A stretch of DNA of 37,512 nt from JAUSNA01 sp964511965 (GTDB lineage: Bacteria > Patescibacteriota > Microgenomatia > Levybacterales > GWA1-39-11): the NCBI GenBank assembly GCA_964511965.1, contig CAZEGF010000013.1, positions 1 to 37,512 on the forward strand, in the 5' to 3' direction. The notes beneath the pieces are model-generated. The model saw nothing but the letters and a program-made list of their open reading frames with translations. It ran no database searches and had not been told where the DNA came from. Positions within the stretch are counted from its first letter, which is position 1, and each line of letters starts with the position of its first letter. The position numbers and the translations under genes are program-made. Of the stretch, positions 16,205-24,596 are shown one piece after another.

Positions 16205-17005
16205 TTAATTAACGAGCTTGCCGAAGAAAATTCTACCAACGTCGGTTTGAATGACGCGTGATATTAATACTTTTACCGTTTGCTCGATAAGATTCTCCCC
16301 TTCTTCAACTACAACCATAGTCCCATCAGGCAAATAACCAACTCCTTGTCTGTCTCCTTTTCCTTTTTGAATAACCTTGATAAAAAATGCTTCACCCGGG
16401 AGTGCAGTTGTTTTTAAAACATTTGCCATCTCATACATATCAATTGCGGTTACACCTGAAATCTGAGCTTTTTTGGAAAGATTGAAATCACAAGTTATAA
16501 TTTTGCCTTTGTTCTTTTTAGATGCCTCAATAATACGCTCGTCAACCGGTTTTTTTATCGTTGAATCATCGTATGTTTCAAATGAAATTCCTTTTCCTTT
16601 CTTTAGTATTTCAAGAAGTGTAAGACCCTTTCTTCCCCGCTCTTTTTTGACCTCATCTTTGCTGTCTGCGATATGCTTTAATTCATCTAATACTCCTTCC
16701 AAAACAACAAAGGTTCCGGTAAAAACACCCATTCTAATAAGCTCAAAAACTCTTCCATCAATTATTGCTGAAGTGTCTAGAAACAAAGGGTTCTCAAGTT
16801 TTTTCTGAGTATCAGGTGTTGAGGGTGTTCTTTTGAGCCTATTTGAAACCCTCATTGCAACTTCTTCTGCTATTTGTGTCACCACGCGCTGTGGAAGCAT
16901 GATCCCCTCAAGAATTCTATTAGCTTCGTGTACATGAGGAGCCACTATCACTTTTGATGATTTTTTTACCACTTTTTTTGATGGTGCTTTTTTTTCTTTT
17001 ACCAT
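16205..17005 (-). CDS. PIN-TRAM domain RNase-like protein (YacL-type core)
   Basis: 266 residues. A basic N-terminal tail (1-20), a helical linker, then a PIN nuclease domain (about 73-195) with the acidic residues in LFLDTSAIIDG (D77, D83), the ERIIEA part and TCDFNLSKKA. A C-terminal TRAM RNA-binding domain (about 205-262) has VGYLPDGTMVVVEEG and VTSR-like VLISRVIQTDVGRIFFG. It resembles the cytoplasmic half of YacL/YazB-type proteins but lacks their membrane helices. Probably an endoribonuclease; the substrate is unknown. It lies between pyk and radA with its own spacing on both sides. Confidence 0.88.
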   Translation of the reverse strand: MVKEKKAPSKKVVKKSSKVIVAPHVHEANRILEGIMLPQRVVTQIAEEVAMRVSNRLKRTPSTPDTQKKLENPLFLDTSAIIDGRVFELIRMGVFTGTFVVLEGVLDELKHIADSKDEVKKERGRKGLTLLEILKKGKGISFETYDDSTIKKPVDERIIEASKKNKGKIITCDFNLSKKAQISGVTAIDMYEMANVLKTTALPGEAFFIKVIQKGKGDRQGVGYLPDGTMVVVEEGENLIEQTVKVLISRVIQTDVGRIFFGKLVN

Positions 17006-17084
17006 AATGTTTATTAGCTAATATTTAATATTTGTTAGTTATTATTAAGTTTACTTAGAAATATCTGAAAACAAACTGAATTCT

Positions 17085-17117
17085 CTTTTCTGATCACTAA
17101 TTACTATTTACTAAATT
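17085..17117. repeat. Word repeat forming the end of radA
   Basis: CTGATCACTAATTACTATTT and the next few bases. Its reverse complement holds AGTAAATAGTAATTAG, the same words as at 5131-5164 and 6901-6931. The repeat encodes the last residues and stop of radA (LVNSN-stop). Confidence 0.45.
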
Positions 17118-18446
17118 TAGGGCTTTCTTCAAAAACGGTGCAGATTTGAATGTAACAATATTCTTGTATCCAAATTTCACTGCTTCTTTCTCCCTCTTCT
17201 CTAAGTTTAGCACGCCTTTAGTTTCACCTAAAAGTCCAACTTCTGCAATAGCAACAGTTGAGTGCAGAGTAAAACCCTTTATGCTGGAAGCAATGGCAAG
17301 ACAAATTGCTAAATCCGAAGCGGTCTCTGAAATCTTAAGACCTCCTACTACATTTACAAAAACGTCGTATTTATCAGTACTTATTGTACCATGGCGCTGT
17401 AGAACTGCCAATAAAAGTTCTAATCTTCTATCCGGTATTCCTTGAGCAACCCTTCTTGGGAATGCAAGCTGTGAAGGGACAGTTAATGCCTGTACCTCTA
17501 CCAAAAGTGGCCGTGATCCTTCCATAACAACTGTTATGCATGAACCTGGAACTGCCTTTTCGTTGGTTCCCAGGAAAAAATCCTTAACATTTGCAATTTC
17601 TGATAGTCCCTTTTCCTCCATGATAAATATCCCAACCTCACTCGTATCCCCAAATCTATTTTTAAGTGCTCTTAAAATTCTTGTTCCGGTAAGAGATTCG
17701 CCCTCAAGATATAAAACACAATCAACCATATGTGCCAAAAGTTGCGGACCGGCAATTGTTCCTTCTTTTGTTACATGTCCGATAAAAAATACCGGAATCT
17801 GACTGCTTTTTGCAAAGTTTACGAGCTTCATAGTGGAATACCGAAGCTGTGGAAGAGATCCGGGAAAGCCTGTTGCATCGTTTGACGCGACTGTTTGGAT
17901 AGAATCAATGATAAGTAGGTCAATCTTTTTGCTTTCTGCGGTAGCAACTGCCTGATCAATATCTGTACTTGATAATATAAAAAGGTCTTGTTTTAATAGT
18001 GATTTTTCACTCGCAATTCTTTCGGCTCTGATCTTGATTTGTGATTCACTTTCCTCCCCACTGACATAGAGAACCTTTTTACCGCTCTCGGCAATTTTTA
18101 ACGCTATTTGTAGCATGATCGTAGATTTTCCAATTCCTGGATCGCCTGACAGTAAGATCACTTCGCCTGGAACGATTCCCTGGAATTTTTCTTTTCCTCC
18201 TAACACACGATCAAATTCAGAAATTGTTGTCGTGATGCGAGAAAGCTGGGTGCTTTTAATTTGTCCTATTTTTTGAACATTTTGAGGTGAAACTTGATTG
18301 GCTCTACTAGGTATTCCACCCTTTGGTTTTTCAGGAAGAACCATTTCGACAAAAGTATTCCAGCTCTGACAATCAGGACATAGACCCAACCATTTTGAAG
18401 ATTCGTTACCGCAGTTGTTGCATACAAAGATTCTTTTAGCAGCCAT
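17097..18446 (-). CDS. radA: DNA repair protein RadA (Sms)
   Basis: 449 residues. RecA-like ATPase that processes branched recombination intermediates. Zinc finger C9-x2-C12 and C23-x2-C26, Walker A GDPGIGKST (101-109), Walker B LLIIDSIQTV, the RadA signature KNRFG in LKNRFGDTSEVG, and a Lon-protease-like C-terminal domain (about 300-445) with no catalytic use. The start overlaps the stop of the S1-domain gene by one base (TAATG, 18444-18448), so the two genes form an operon. Confidence 0.96.
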   Translation of the reverse strand: MAAKRIFVCNNCGNESSKWLGLCPDCQSWNTFVEMVLPEKPKGGIPSRANQVSPQNVQKIGQIKSTQLSRITTTISEFDRVLGGKEKFQGIVPGEVILLSGDPGIGKSTIMLQIALKIAESGKKVLYVSGEESESQIKIRAERIASEKSLLKQDLFILSSTDIDQAVATAESKKIDLLIIDSIQTVASNDATGFPGSLPQLRYSTMKLVNFAKSSQIPVFFIGHVTKEGTIAGPQLLAHMVDCVLYLEGESLTGTRILRALKNRFGDTSEVGIFIMEEKGLSEIANVKDFFLGTNEKAVPGSCITVVMEGSRPLLVEVQALTVPSQLAFPRRVAQGIPDRRLELLLAVLQRHGTISTDKYDVFVNVVGGLKISETASDLAICLAIASSIKGFTLHSTVAIAEVGLLGETKGVLNLEKREKEAVKFGYKNIVTFKSAPFLKKALNLVNSN

Positions 18447-19546
18447 TACCTATATGTTAGCACTTTCGTTTTCAGAACCGGAGAAACAAGTATAAGTCTC
18501 TTTTTATCGTCAAAGTCGGTTACTTCTACCTCAACTTTATCATCTTTTTTATATGTTGTATCTGTTGGAACTTTATTTGAAGGTATAAATGCCATTACAC
18601 CTGCTTCAACTTGAAGAGTTATTCCTTTAGTTTTAACATCTGTAACTACTGCAGATATAATCTCTTCAACCTTATATTTCTTCTTTACATCTTCAAAATT
18701 ATCTTTCTCAAGCCTCTTTAACGAGAGGTTTACTCTTTTATTTTCAACATCTACTCCTATTATTTGAGCATCAAGCGTCTCTCCAATCTTAAATTTACCC
18801 TCAAGTCCCTCTACTCTTTGATGACTTACCTCTGAGATATGGATAAATCCTTCAATAAGAACGCCTTCGCGCGGGGATACTTCTAAATAAATTCCATAAG
18901 GTGTAACTAACGTTATAAGTGCTTTTACAACAGTATCTCTCTTAATCTCTTTCTCTATTTCTGAAATATTCATAAGGTAATGTGTGGCTTTTTGAGATAC
19001 AATTACTCTCTTCTTCTCACGGTCAAATTCGATAACTTTAACTTCAACTTTATCTCCTTGCATAAGTCGTGCGTCTAAAAGTTGAGAATTTGGTAAAAAT
19101 CCTTTGATTCCTTCTTTAGTTTCGATAAAGTATCCACCGCGGGTAACTTCAAGAACATAAGCAGTAAGTGTTGTATCAGCCTTAAATACACCCTCTAAAG
19201 CTCCGTATACTTTTTCCTCAAGCATTCGTCTGAGAGACAAAACCGGAAATCCTTCTTCAGATTCAGGTGAAATGACTGACGCAGTAACGGTATCACCAAC
19301 CTTAAGAAGACCCAAAAGGTTTTCCATGTTCTGCTTGTCGTATTCGATTACTAAAGCGTCTGACTTGTAACCAATATCAAGAAGGATTTCTTTTGGAGTG
19401 AGTTTTTTAACAACACCTTTGACAGTATCTCCCCTTTTGAGTGATTGGAATTGTGAAGATTGACGGGACATAAGTTCCGCCATTGATTTGGCTTGCCCTG
19501 AGCTTGTCGAATGGGAGTTACCCTTTGAAGATGATGCGTCGGACAT
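18446..19546 (-). CDS. rpsA: S1 RNA-binding domain protein (ribosomal protein S1-like)
   Basis: 366 residues with about four S1 (OB-fold) domains (about 37-105, 118-190, 200-275, 288-360); GDTVKGVVKKLTPKEILLDI and GYFIETKEGIKGFLPNSQL are typical. It should help mRNA binding on the 30S subunit; bacterial S1 often has six domains, and four are common in small genomes. The N-terminal tail holds STSSGQA, coded by a dispersed 25-bp repeat (19491-19515). It is preceded by AAAGGA, about 12 nt before the ATG, and a good promoter at 19579-19607. Confidence 0.9.
   Translation of the reverse strand: MSDASSSKGNSHSTSSGQAKSMAELMSRQSSQFQSLKRGDTVKGVVKKLTPKEILLDIGYKSDALVIEYDKQNMENLLGLLKVGDTVTASVISPESEEGFPVLSLRRMLEEKVYGALEGVFKADTTLTAYVLEVTRGGYFIETKEGIKGFLPNSQLLDARLMQGDKVEVKVIEFDREKKRVIVSQKATHYLMNISEIEKEIKRDTVVKALITLVTPYGIYLEVSPREGVLIEGFIHISEVSHQRVEGLEGKFKIGETLDAQIIGVDVENKRVNLSLKRLEKDNFEDVKKKYKVEEIISAVVTDVKTKGITLQVEAGVMAFIPSNKVPTDTTYKKDDKVEVEVTDFDDKKRLILVSPVLKTKVLTYR
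19491..19515. repeat. Dispersed 25-bp repeat in frame in rpsA
   Basis: Plus strand GCTTGCCCTGAGCTTGTCGA plus ATGGG. A second copy at 31549-31573 in guaB differs at two positions. In both genes it is read as S-S-G-Q-A. Confidence 0.8.
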
Positions 19547-19578
19547 TTGTATAATTTCCTTTCATGTTAGATGAGGTT

Positions 19579-19607
19579 ATTTTACCACACACTCCCCTAT
19601 GTTGCAA
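19579..19607 (-). promoter_or_regulatory. Promoter of rpsA-radA
   Basis: TTGCAA (19607-19602), 17-bp spacer, extended -10 TGG-TAAAAT (19584-19579). The -35 box is its own reverse complement and also serves the opposite promoter. Confidence 0.6.
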
Positions 19608-19628
19608 AAGAAAAAGAAGTGATATACT
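19602..19628 (+). promoter_or_regulatory. Promoter of the gene at 19650
   Basis: TTGCAA (19602-19607), short 15-bp spacer, extended -10 TGA-TATACT (19623-19628). Leader about 15 nt with no Shine-Dalgarno. Confidence 0.5.
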
Positions 19629-19649
19629 CATTCAAATCTGCCCGCATAT

Positions 19650-20888
19650 ATGAGAGCGGAAAATCCGAATAGGCTTGAAGTTATAAAATCAGCACTTACT
19701 CACTCTAGAGAAATGCTTGCTGCTGGCCCAAATGAGGAAATTCCTTTATTCACAATAGAAGGACTAGCCGATACATCTATATCCCAACTTGAACAATTGG
19801 AGATACATGAAGAATATCTAATCAGTCTAGATGGTGAATCTGCTCCACACATTGGAAAAATAAATACTCCGTTCAGAAGAGAATTATATCAGCAGCTATA
19901 TTCTTCCGCACAAAAAGGCATATTACCTACAAGAGACGCACTTGTTTTAGCACTTTTTATAGATGAGCTTAATAATGGAATGGATAGGCGAGAAGCTGTT
20001 GAAATAACAAACGAAAATATCAGAAGCCTGACAAGTACACTGGGTAAAAACGGGGTTGAATTAATTTCAAGAGCGGGACACAAAGGAGTGTATTATAATT
20101 TACCCGAGTTCTATCAGGAGAAGCCAAAAAATATCCAACCACCATCAGAGCCTGAACCTACAGCTACAGCAGAGCCCAATGAACCAATAAGGCAAAAGTA
20201 TTCTGAACCCGCAACTATTCCACACGCGCAGGATGATAATAAATCAAATCAAGAAGAAAGAAATACATCTTCCACTCTACCAAAAGGATTTTTTGAAGGA
20301 ATAGCAAACGAGGATCTCCCAGATCCACTTGAACTTTTCAAAGAAGGGAGCGCAACTCACACATTATATGAATTCATACTTTTAAAACTAAATGATGGAA
20401 TGTTCCCAACAGAAGGACAAATGAAGTCATATTTTATAGAAAACGGTTTTTCTGAAGGATCTTTTAGAACTACAAAATACCATATATTATCTCTACTTAA
20501 TAAATTTGTAAATCCGAAAGAGGAGTCAAGGAAGTATGTTAGACCTGAAGGGTTAGCAAATCAAGGATTTCCAGTCTTTACTGCTCCTGAAAGAAAAGAT
20601 CCTGAAATAAAAAAAGAAATACATCCAAAAGATGCAGAACTTTTAGTTAGAATCTCTACTTTTCTCCCAGTTGAAAAAGCAGCAGCAACTGCATTATTTG
20701 ATAGATTACAAGGAAATTCTATAACAAGAGCTGAATGGGTAGCTGAAATACAAAAAGAATGTCCACAGCACAAAATAACTTCATATTATCTTGATAGCAT
20801 TATTGAGAGACTTCGTGATAGCGGGCTTATGATAGCTTCCTCAAAGGTAAAGGGAGAAACCAGCTATTACAGATTGGGGAATAAATAG
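19650..20888 (+). CDS. Hypothetical protein with winged-helix-like segments
   Basis: 412 residues, cytoplasmic, no membrane segment. Three helical modules are joined by a polar, Pro/Glu-rich linker (about 160-215). The first (about 70-155) ends in GVYYNLPEF, the second covers about 230-290 (FPTEGQMKSYFIENGFSEGS), and the third (about 330-412) ends RLRDSGLMIASSKVKGETSYYRLG. Two of them end in the small beta-wing pattern seen in winged-helix domains, so DNA binding is possible. No known family is recognised. It is divergent from rpsA-radA and shares a -35 box with it. Confidence 0.75.
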   Translation: MRAENPNRLEVIKSALTHSREMLAAGPNEEIPLFTIEGLADTSISQLEQLEIHEEYLISLDGESAPHIGKINTPFRRELYQQLYSSAQKGILPTRDALVLALFIDELNNGMDRREAVEITNENIRSLTSTLGKNGVELISRAGHKGVYYNLPEFYQEKPKNIQPPSEPEPTATAEPNEPIRQKYSEPATIPHAQDDNKSNQEERNTSSTLPKGFFEGIANEDLPDPLELFKEGSATHTLYEFILLKLNDGMFPTEGQMKSYFIENGFSEGSFRTTKYHILSLLNKFVNPKEESRKYVRPEGLANQGFPVFTAPERKDPEIKKEIHPKDAELLVRISTFLPVEKAAATALFDRLQGNSITRAEWVAEIQKECPQHKITSYYLDSIIERLRDSGLMIASSKVKGETSYYRLGNK

Positions 20889-20897
20889 TTTAGAATC

Positions 20898-20906
20898 TGA
20901 TATTAT
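20898..20906 (+). promoter_or_regulatory. Extended -10 of the M50 protease gene
   Basis: TGA-TATTAT ends 6 nt before the ATG at 20913, so transcription would start at or next to the start codon. No good -35 box is seen. Confidence 0.45.
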
Positions 20907-20912
20907 AAAAAG

Positions 20913-21518
20913 ATGGAAGGATTTCTTATTGGTATTATTATTTTAGTTTTCTCCGCTATCCTTCATGAGGTTGCACATGGATTTGTTGCAGATAGGCTTG
21001 GTGATCCTACAGCCCGTGTTGCTGGACGCCTCACACTTAATCCCATCCCTCATATTGATCCGGTTATGAGTATTGCAGTGCCCCTTCTTCTTATCCTTTC
21101 CCATTCTCCTATAATTTTTGGGGCTGCAAGACCGGTACCGGTAAATCCCCTGATGCTTCGTGAAGGCAGAAAAGATGTTGCCCTTGTTGCGCTAGCAGGT
21201 CCTCTCACAAATCTTTGCCTAGCGCTTATTGGAGCGTTACTTATAAAACTTTTAGGGGGATTTGTTCCACAAGCTGTCCCAACTCTTACTATTGTTGTCT
21301 TTTATAACCTAGCGCTTGGATTTTTGAACCTTATTCCTATCCCTCCACTTGATGGTTCTAAGTTTTTCTCAATCATCCTTCCGGAAAGAACGGCACAGCA
21401 ATACTTTGCCTTAGCTCCATTTGGAATATTTCTTTTATTTCTTCTCCTTCTTGCTACCCCACTTGGAGATATTTTAAATTCATTAATATATAATTCTCTC
21501 CATATTTTAGGAATATAA
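20913..21518 (+). CDS. Site-2 protease family (M50) membrane metalloprotease
   Basis: 201 residues, about five membrane helices. Zinc motif HEVAH (residues 18-22 in SAILHEVAHGFVADRLGD) and the second conserved motif NLIPIPPLDGSK (about 140-151), whose Asp is a zinc ligand. This is the short form without PDZ or CBS domains, common in CPR and other bacteria. Substrate unknown; such enzymes cut single-pass membrane proteins within the bilayer. Confidence 0.92.
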   Translation: MEGFLIGIIILVFSAILHEVAHGFVADRLGDPTARVAGRLTLNPIPHIDPVMSIAVPLLLILSHSPIIFGAARPVPVNPLMLREGRKDVALVALAGPLTNLCLALIGALLIKLLGGFVPQAVPTLTIVVFYNLALGFLNLIPIPPLDGSKFFSIILPERTAQQYFALAPFGIFLLFLLLLATPLGDILNSLIYNSLHILGI

Positions 21519-21521
21519 GAC

Positions 21522-21933
21522 TTTGAGGTTAGAAACTAGAATGTTTTCCAATTCTTCTGTAGATTAGTTAACTTTCCACCCAGTAACGAATATCTTTTTG
21601 TTAGTAAGTTCGCGATTTCTGAATTAATATAATTCAGGTCTCTTGATGAATCAAGATGGACCTCCATTTCATTTGCTGAACCAATTGAAGCATCTAAATG
21701 CCTTTTGAATTCCTTTTCAAACCTTCTTTTGGCCCAACCTCGGCGATGTTTGCAGGACAAGACTTTGAAGCTCGCCTCATTTGACTAACAATATCATTTC
21801 GTTCAAATACAGGGAATTTCTTTACTAATTCATGTATCTCAATCATCAAGTCATAAGATTCCTGGTACACCTCTAAGTCTCTAAATGATTTAATCATATA
21901 AAATTCTACTACTCTCTATTCTCCAACTTCAAA
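21522..21933. repeat. Repeat-bounded four-helix-bundle unit D
   Basis: Left arm 21522-21543 (TTTGAGGTTAGAAACTAGA) and right arm 21909-21933 (reverse complement TTTGAAGTTGGAGAATAGA) are imperfect inverted copies, about 15 of 19 matching. They enclose the broken four-helix-bundle gene. The right arm sits about 40 bp ahead of the eno -10 box. Confidence 0.45.
21536..21897 (-). pseudogene. Frameshifted four-helix bundle protein gene
   Basis: The N-terminal frame MIKSFRDLEVYQESYDLMIE runs to MRRASKSCPANIAE. At about 21735-21742 one G is missing against the family pattern NIAEGWAKRR. The rest, GWAKRRFEKEFKRHLDASIG and onward to NWKTF, continues in another frame to a TAG at 21538-21536. Joined, the two parts make a normal family member of about 120 residues. 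A sequencing or assembly error of one base could give the same picture. Confidence 0.75.
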
Positions 21934-21970
21934 TTCAAGTTTCAAATCTCTAGATTCCAGGCTCAATGCA

Positions 21971-21979
21971 TGTTATAAT
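21971..21979 (+). promoter_or_regulatory. Extended -10 of eno
   Basis: A perfect TGT-TATAAT (21971-21979), 10 nt before the ATG at 21990. It lies inside the possible upstream extension of the reading frame, which rules that longer start out. Confidence 0.65.
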
Positions 21980-21989
21980 TTTTTCTCAC

Positions 21990-23285
21990 ATGAAAATTAC
22001 AAATCTTGCCGCTCTTGAAATTTTAGACTCCCGAGGTAACCCGACCGTCCGCACAATTGTAACTCTGGAAGATGGCTCAACTCACTCCTCATCTGTCCCA
22101 TCTGGAGCATCCACAGGCTCTCATGAGGCTGTTGAACTTCGAGATGAGGATAACTCACGCTACATGGGTAAAGGAGTTCTTAAAGCTGTAGAAAATGTAA
22201 ACACGGTGATCAAAGATGCAATCGTTGGAATGGAGGCAGATCCGAATGCAATAGATGAATTGATGTTAAAGCTTGATGGAACACCAAACAAGGCAAAATT
22301 AGGTGCAAATGCTATCCTTTCTGTCTCCCAAGCAGTAGTAAAAGCGGCCGCACACGCAAAAGGTCAACCTCTTTGGAAGTTCATGAATGAGTACTACTTT
22401 TCTGGCAGCGACCAGAAAAGCAAGGTTCCGAACGAAGTGAGTGGTTCTTATTTTGCTCCTCGTAAACCCGGATTCCCTCAGCTTTTAGTTAATATTGTTA
22501 ACGGTGGTAAGCATGCTTCTTGGAATTTTGATATTCAGGAATTTATGGTCGTTCCAAATACTAAGACTCCTTCAGAATCAGTCCGAATGGCTGCCGAAAT
22601 ATTTCATAACCTCGGCAAAGTTCTTAAGGAAAAAAAGCTCTCTACTCTTTTAGGTGATGAGGGAGGTTACTCTCCTCTCCTTTCTTCCAATGAAGAGGTT
22701 TTGGATACAATTATTGCAGCAGCCAAGAATGCGGGATACGAAAATGTAAAAGACTTCAGACTTTCTCTGGATGTTGCATCAACAGAATTTTTCAAAGATG
22801 GAAAGTATGAGTTTAAGAAACAAAACAAGTGGTTAACCCCTGAAGATTTGACAGAATATTACTCTGAAATAGGTCAAAAGTATAACATCCTCTCATTTGA
22901 GGATGCATTTTCAGAAGATGACTGGGCTTCCTGGACTCATTTTACCGACATGGCTGAAAAGTTTGGATTCATTACCATTGGCGATGACCTTCTCGTCACA
23001 AATCCTGAGAGAATTAAGCGCGCAATTGATGAAAAGGCAGCAAATGCAGTACTTGTTAAGGTAAACCAAATCGGATCAATAAAGGAAACGGTGGAAGCAA
23101 TCAACATGAGCCACGCTGCTGGTTGGAAAACAGCGATCTCACATCGTTCTGGTGAAACTGAGGATTCATTCATTGCAGATCTTGCTTACGCTTGTGCTTC
23201 TGAATTTATAAAAACAGGGTCAATGGCTAGATCCGAGCGCCTCGCAAAGTACAACCGCCTCTTAGAGATAGAAAAGGGTCTATAA
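21990..23285 (+). CDS. eno: Enolase (phosphopyruvate hydratase)
   Basis: 431 residues. Turns 2-phosphoglycerate into phosphoenolpyruvate. Starts MKITNLAALEILDSRGNPTV. The loop SGASTGSHEAVELRD, the catalytic Glu in LLGDEGGYSP, the magnesium ligands in LSLDVAST, SFEDAFSEDDW and GDDLLVTNP, the catalytic Lys in VLVKVNQIGS and SHRSGETEDSFIADLA are all present. A start at 21966 (MHVIIFSH) is possible on paper but would place the perfect -10 box inside the gene. It is followed 65 nt later by gpmA. Confidence 0.97.
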   Translation: MKITNLAALEILDSRGNPTVRTIVTLEDGSTHSSSVPSGASTGSHEAVELRDEDNSRYMGKGVLKAVENVNTVIKDAIVGMEADPNAIDELMLKLDGTPNKAKLGANAILSVSQAVVKAAAHAKGQPLWKFMNEYYFSGSDQKSKVPNEVSGSYFAPRKPGFPQLLVNIVNGGKHASWNFDIQEFMVVPNTKTPSESVRMAAEIFHNLGKVLKEKKLSTLLGDEGGYSPLLSSNEEVLDTIIAAAKNAGYENVKDFRLSLDVASTEFFKDGKYEFKKQNKWLTPEDLTEYYSEIGQKYNILSFEDAFSEDDWASWTHFTDMAEKFGFITIGDDLLVTNPERIKRAIDEKAANAVLVKVNQIGSIKETVEAINMSHAAGWKTAISHRSGETEDSFIADLAYACASEFIKTGSMARSERLAKYNRLLEIEKGL

Positions 23286-23350
23286 TTGAAATACGATTTA
23301 CGCGATATGATTTACGATCATAAATCTTAAATCTAAATTCATAAATCAAT
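23286..23350. repeat. Word-repeat spacer between eno and gpmA
   Basis: Short words GATTTACG (twice) and ATAAATC/TAAATCT recur. GATTTA-CGATCA-TAAATC forms a hairpin. It is the same style of low-complexity spacer as at other gene borders here. Confidence 0.35.
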
Positions 23351-23980
23351 ATGTCAAAATTAGTATTAGTCAGGCATGGAAAATCTGAATGGAATGAAAA
23401 AGGACTGTGGACCGGTTGGCGCGATATTTCTCTTGCGCAAAAAGGAATCGAAGAAGCACAAACAACTGGTGAACAACTCAAAGATATTCATTTTGATTAT
23501 GCTTATACCTCTGCCCTTATGCGAGCCCAGCAGACATTAGCGGAGATATTGAGAGTTTTAACTCAAACCCCACCAATCACCAAAAACCAAGCCTTAAATG
23601 AACGTGACTACGGTGACTACACTGAAAAAAATAAATGGGATATTCAAAAAGAACTCGGTGAGGAAGAATTTCAAAAAATCCGCCGCTCATGGGATTACCC
23701 TCCTCCAAATGGAGAAAGTCTTAAAATGGTTTATGAACGCGTACTTCCTTATTTCGAATCTGAAATATTACCTCATTTAAAAGAAGGTAAGAACGTTATC
23801 ATTGCGGCACACGGCAATTCATTAAGAGCTCTTGTTAAATACCTTGAAAATATATCCGAGGATGATATAGCCAATCTTGAAATAGGAACAGGTGAGGCAT
23901 ATGTGTATGATATAGATGCTAATGGTAAAGTCACAAACAAGGAAATCCGTGGAGTTAATGAGAATAAAGGAAAAGTTTAG
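23351..23980 (+). CDS. gpmA: 2,3-bisphosphoglycerate-dependent phosphoglycerate mutase
   Basis: 209 residues. Interconverts 3- and 2-phosphoglycerate, the step before enolase. LVRHGKSEWN holds the phospho-acceptor H9 with R8; LWTGWRDISL, TSALMRAQQT, the acidic NERDYGDYTE, RRSWDYPPPNGESL and AAHGNSLRAL (second catalytic His) follow. About 20-40 residues shorter than E. coli GpmA at the C-terminus. Its stop overlaps the stop of the convergent pth gene by 3-4 bases (23977-23980). Confidence 0.95.
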   Translation: MSKLVLVRHGKSEWNEKGLWTGWRDISLAQKGIEEAQTTGEQLKDIHFDYAYTSALMRAQQTLAEILRVLTQTPPITKNQALNERDYGDYTEKNKWDIQKELGEEEFQKIRRSWDYPPPNGESLKMVYERVLPYFESEILPHLKEGKNVIIAAHGNSLRALVKYLENISEDDIANLEIGTGEAYVYDIDANGKVTNKEIRGVNENKGKV

Positions 23981-24591
23981 GTCTTCGCATTGTACTTACT
24001 CATGAAAGTTTCAATTCCATGCTCCAAAAGCAATTCCAAATTCTTTTGAACGTGCTTGATCATATTTCTCACATCTTTATGCTCCCCTTCTGAGAAATGC
24101 GAAACTACATAATTGCTTACCGTATGATCATTTTTGATTTCTGACTTTTGACTTCTCCCTTGTCCCCTTGGGTGTCCAATTCCCATACGGATTCTGGTGA
24201 ATTTATCTGTTTTTAGAGCTCCTATTACAGACTCTATGCCATTGTGCCCCGCACTACCACCACCGAATCTGATCTGAATTTTCCCTAAAGGCAGATCGAG
24301 ATCATCATGAATAATGATTACTTCTTCAGGTTTTACTTTGAAATATTGAGTTAATAATGCTAAAGCCATGCCACTGTTATTCATAAAAGTTTGAGGCTTG
24401 GCAAGAAGAACTTGAGTCTCATTTATGGATAGTTTTTTTATATGTGATTTTGTCTTTTTGTTATCTTCCCAAACAGATTTATCGAGCGGTTCGTACTTCT
24501 TTAGGAGATGGTCAAGTGCTGCAAATCCGATATTGTGACGCGTTCCCTCGTATTTTTCACCTGGATTGCCCAGTCCAACAATAATTTTCAT
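23977..24591 (-). CDS. pth: Peptidyl-tRNA hydrolase
   Basis: 204 residues. Frees tRNA from dropped-off peptidyl-tRNA. GLGNPG (N9), TRHNIGF (catalytic H19), KPQTFMNNSG, HDDLDLP (D96) and GGSAGHNG are present. After MGIGHPR there is an extra stretch of about 13 residues, GQGRSQKSEIKND (143-155), before HTVSNYV; other Pth proteins have only a few residues here. The DNA of this stretch matches the word repeats around the four-helix-bundle unit at 3435-3900. Confidence 0.95.
   Translation of the reverse strand: MKIIVGLGNPGEKYEGTRHNIGFAALDHLLKKYEPLDKSVWEDNKKTKSHIKKLSINETQVLLAKPQTFMNNSGMALALLTQYFKVKPEEVIIIHDDLDLPLGKIQIRFGGGSAGHNGIESVIGALKTDKFTRIRMGIGHPRGQGRSQKSEIKNDHTVSNYVVSHFSEGEHKDVRNMIKHVQKNLELLLEHGIETFMSKYNAKT
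24139..24156. repeat. Word repeat inside pth
   Basis: TTCTGACTTTTGACTTCT. Its reverse complement AGAAGTCAAAAGTCAGAA shares 11 identical bases (AAAAGTCAGAA) with 3435-3445. It is translated in frame as part of GRSQKSEIK. Confidence 0.6.
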
Positions 24592-24596
24592 ATTAT

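Noticed and set aside
21966..21989. Longer enolase start (MHVIIFSH)
   Set aside because: These codons contain a perfect extended -10 box, and enolases begin with MKIT-like sequence at 21990.
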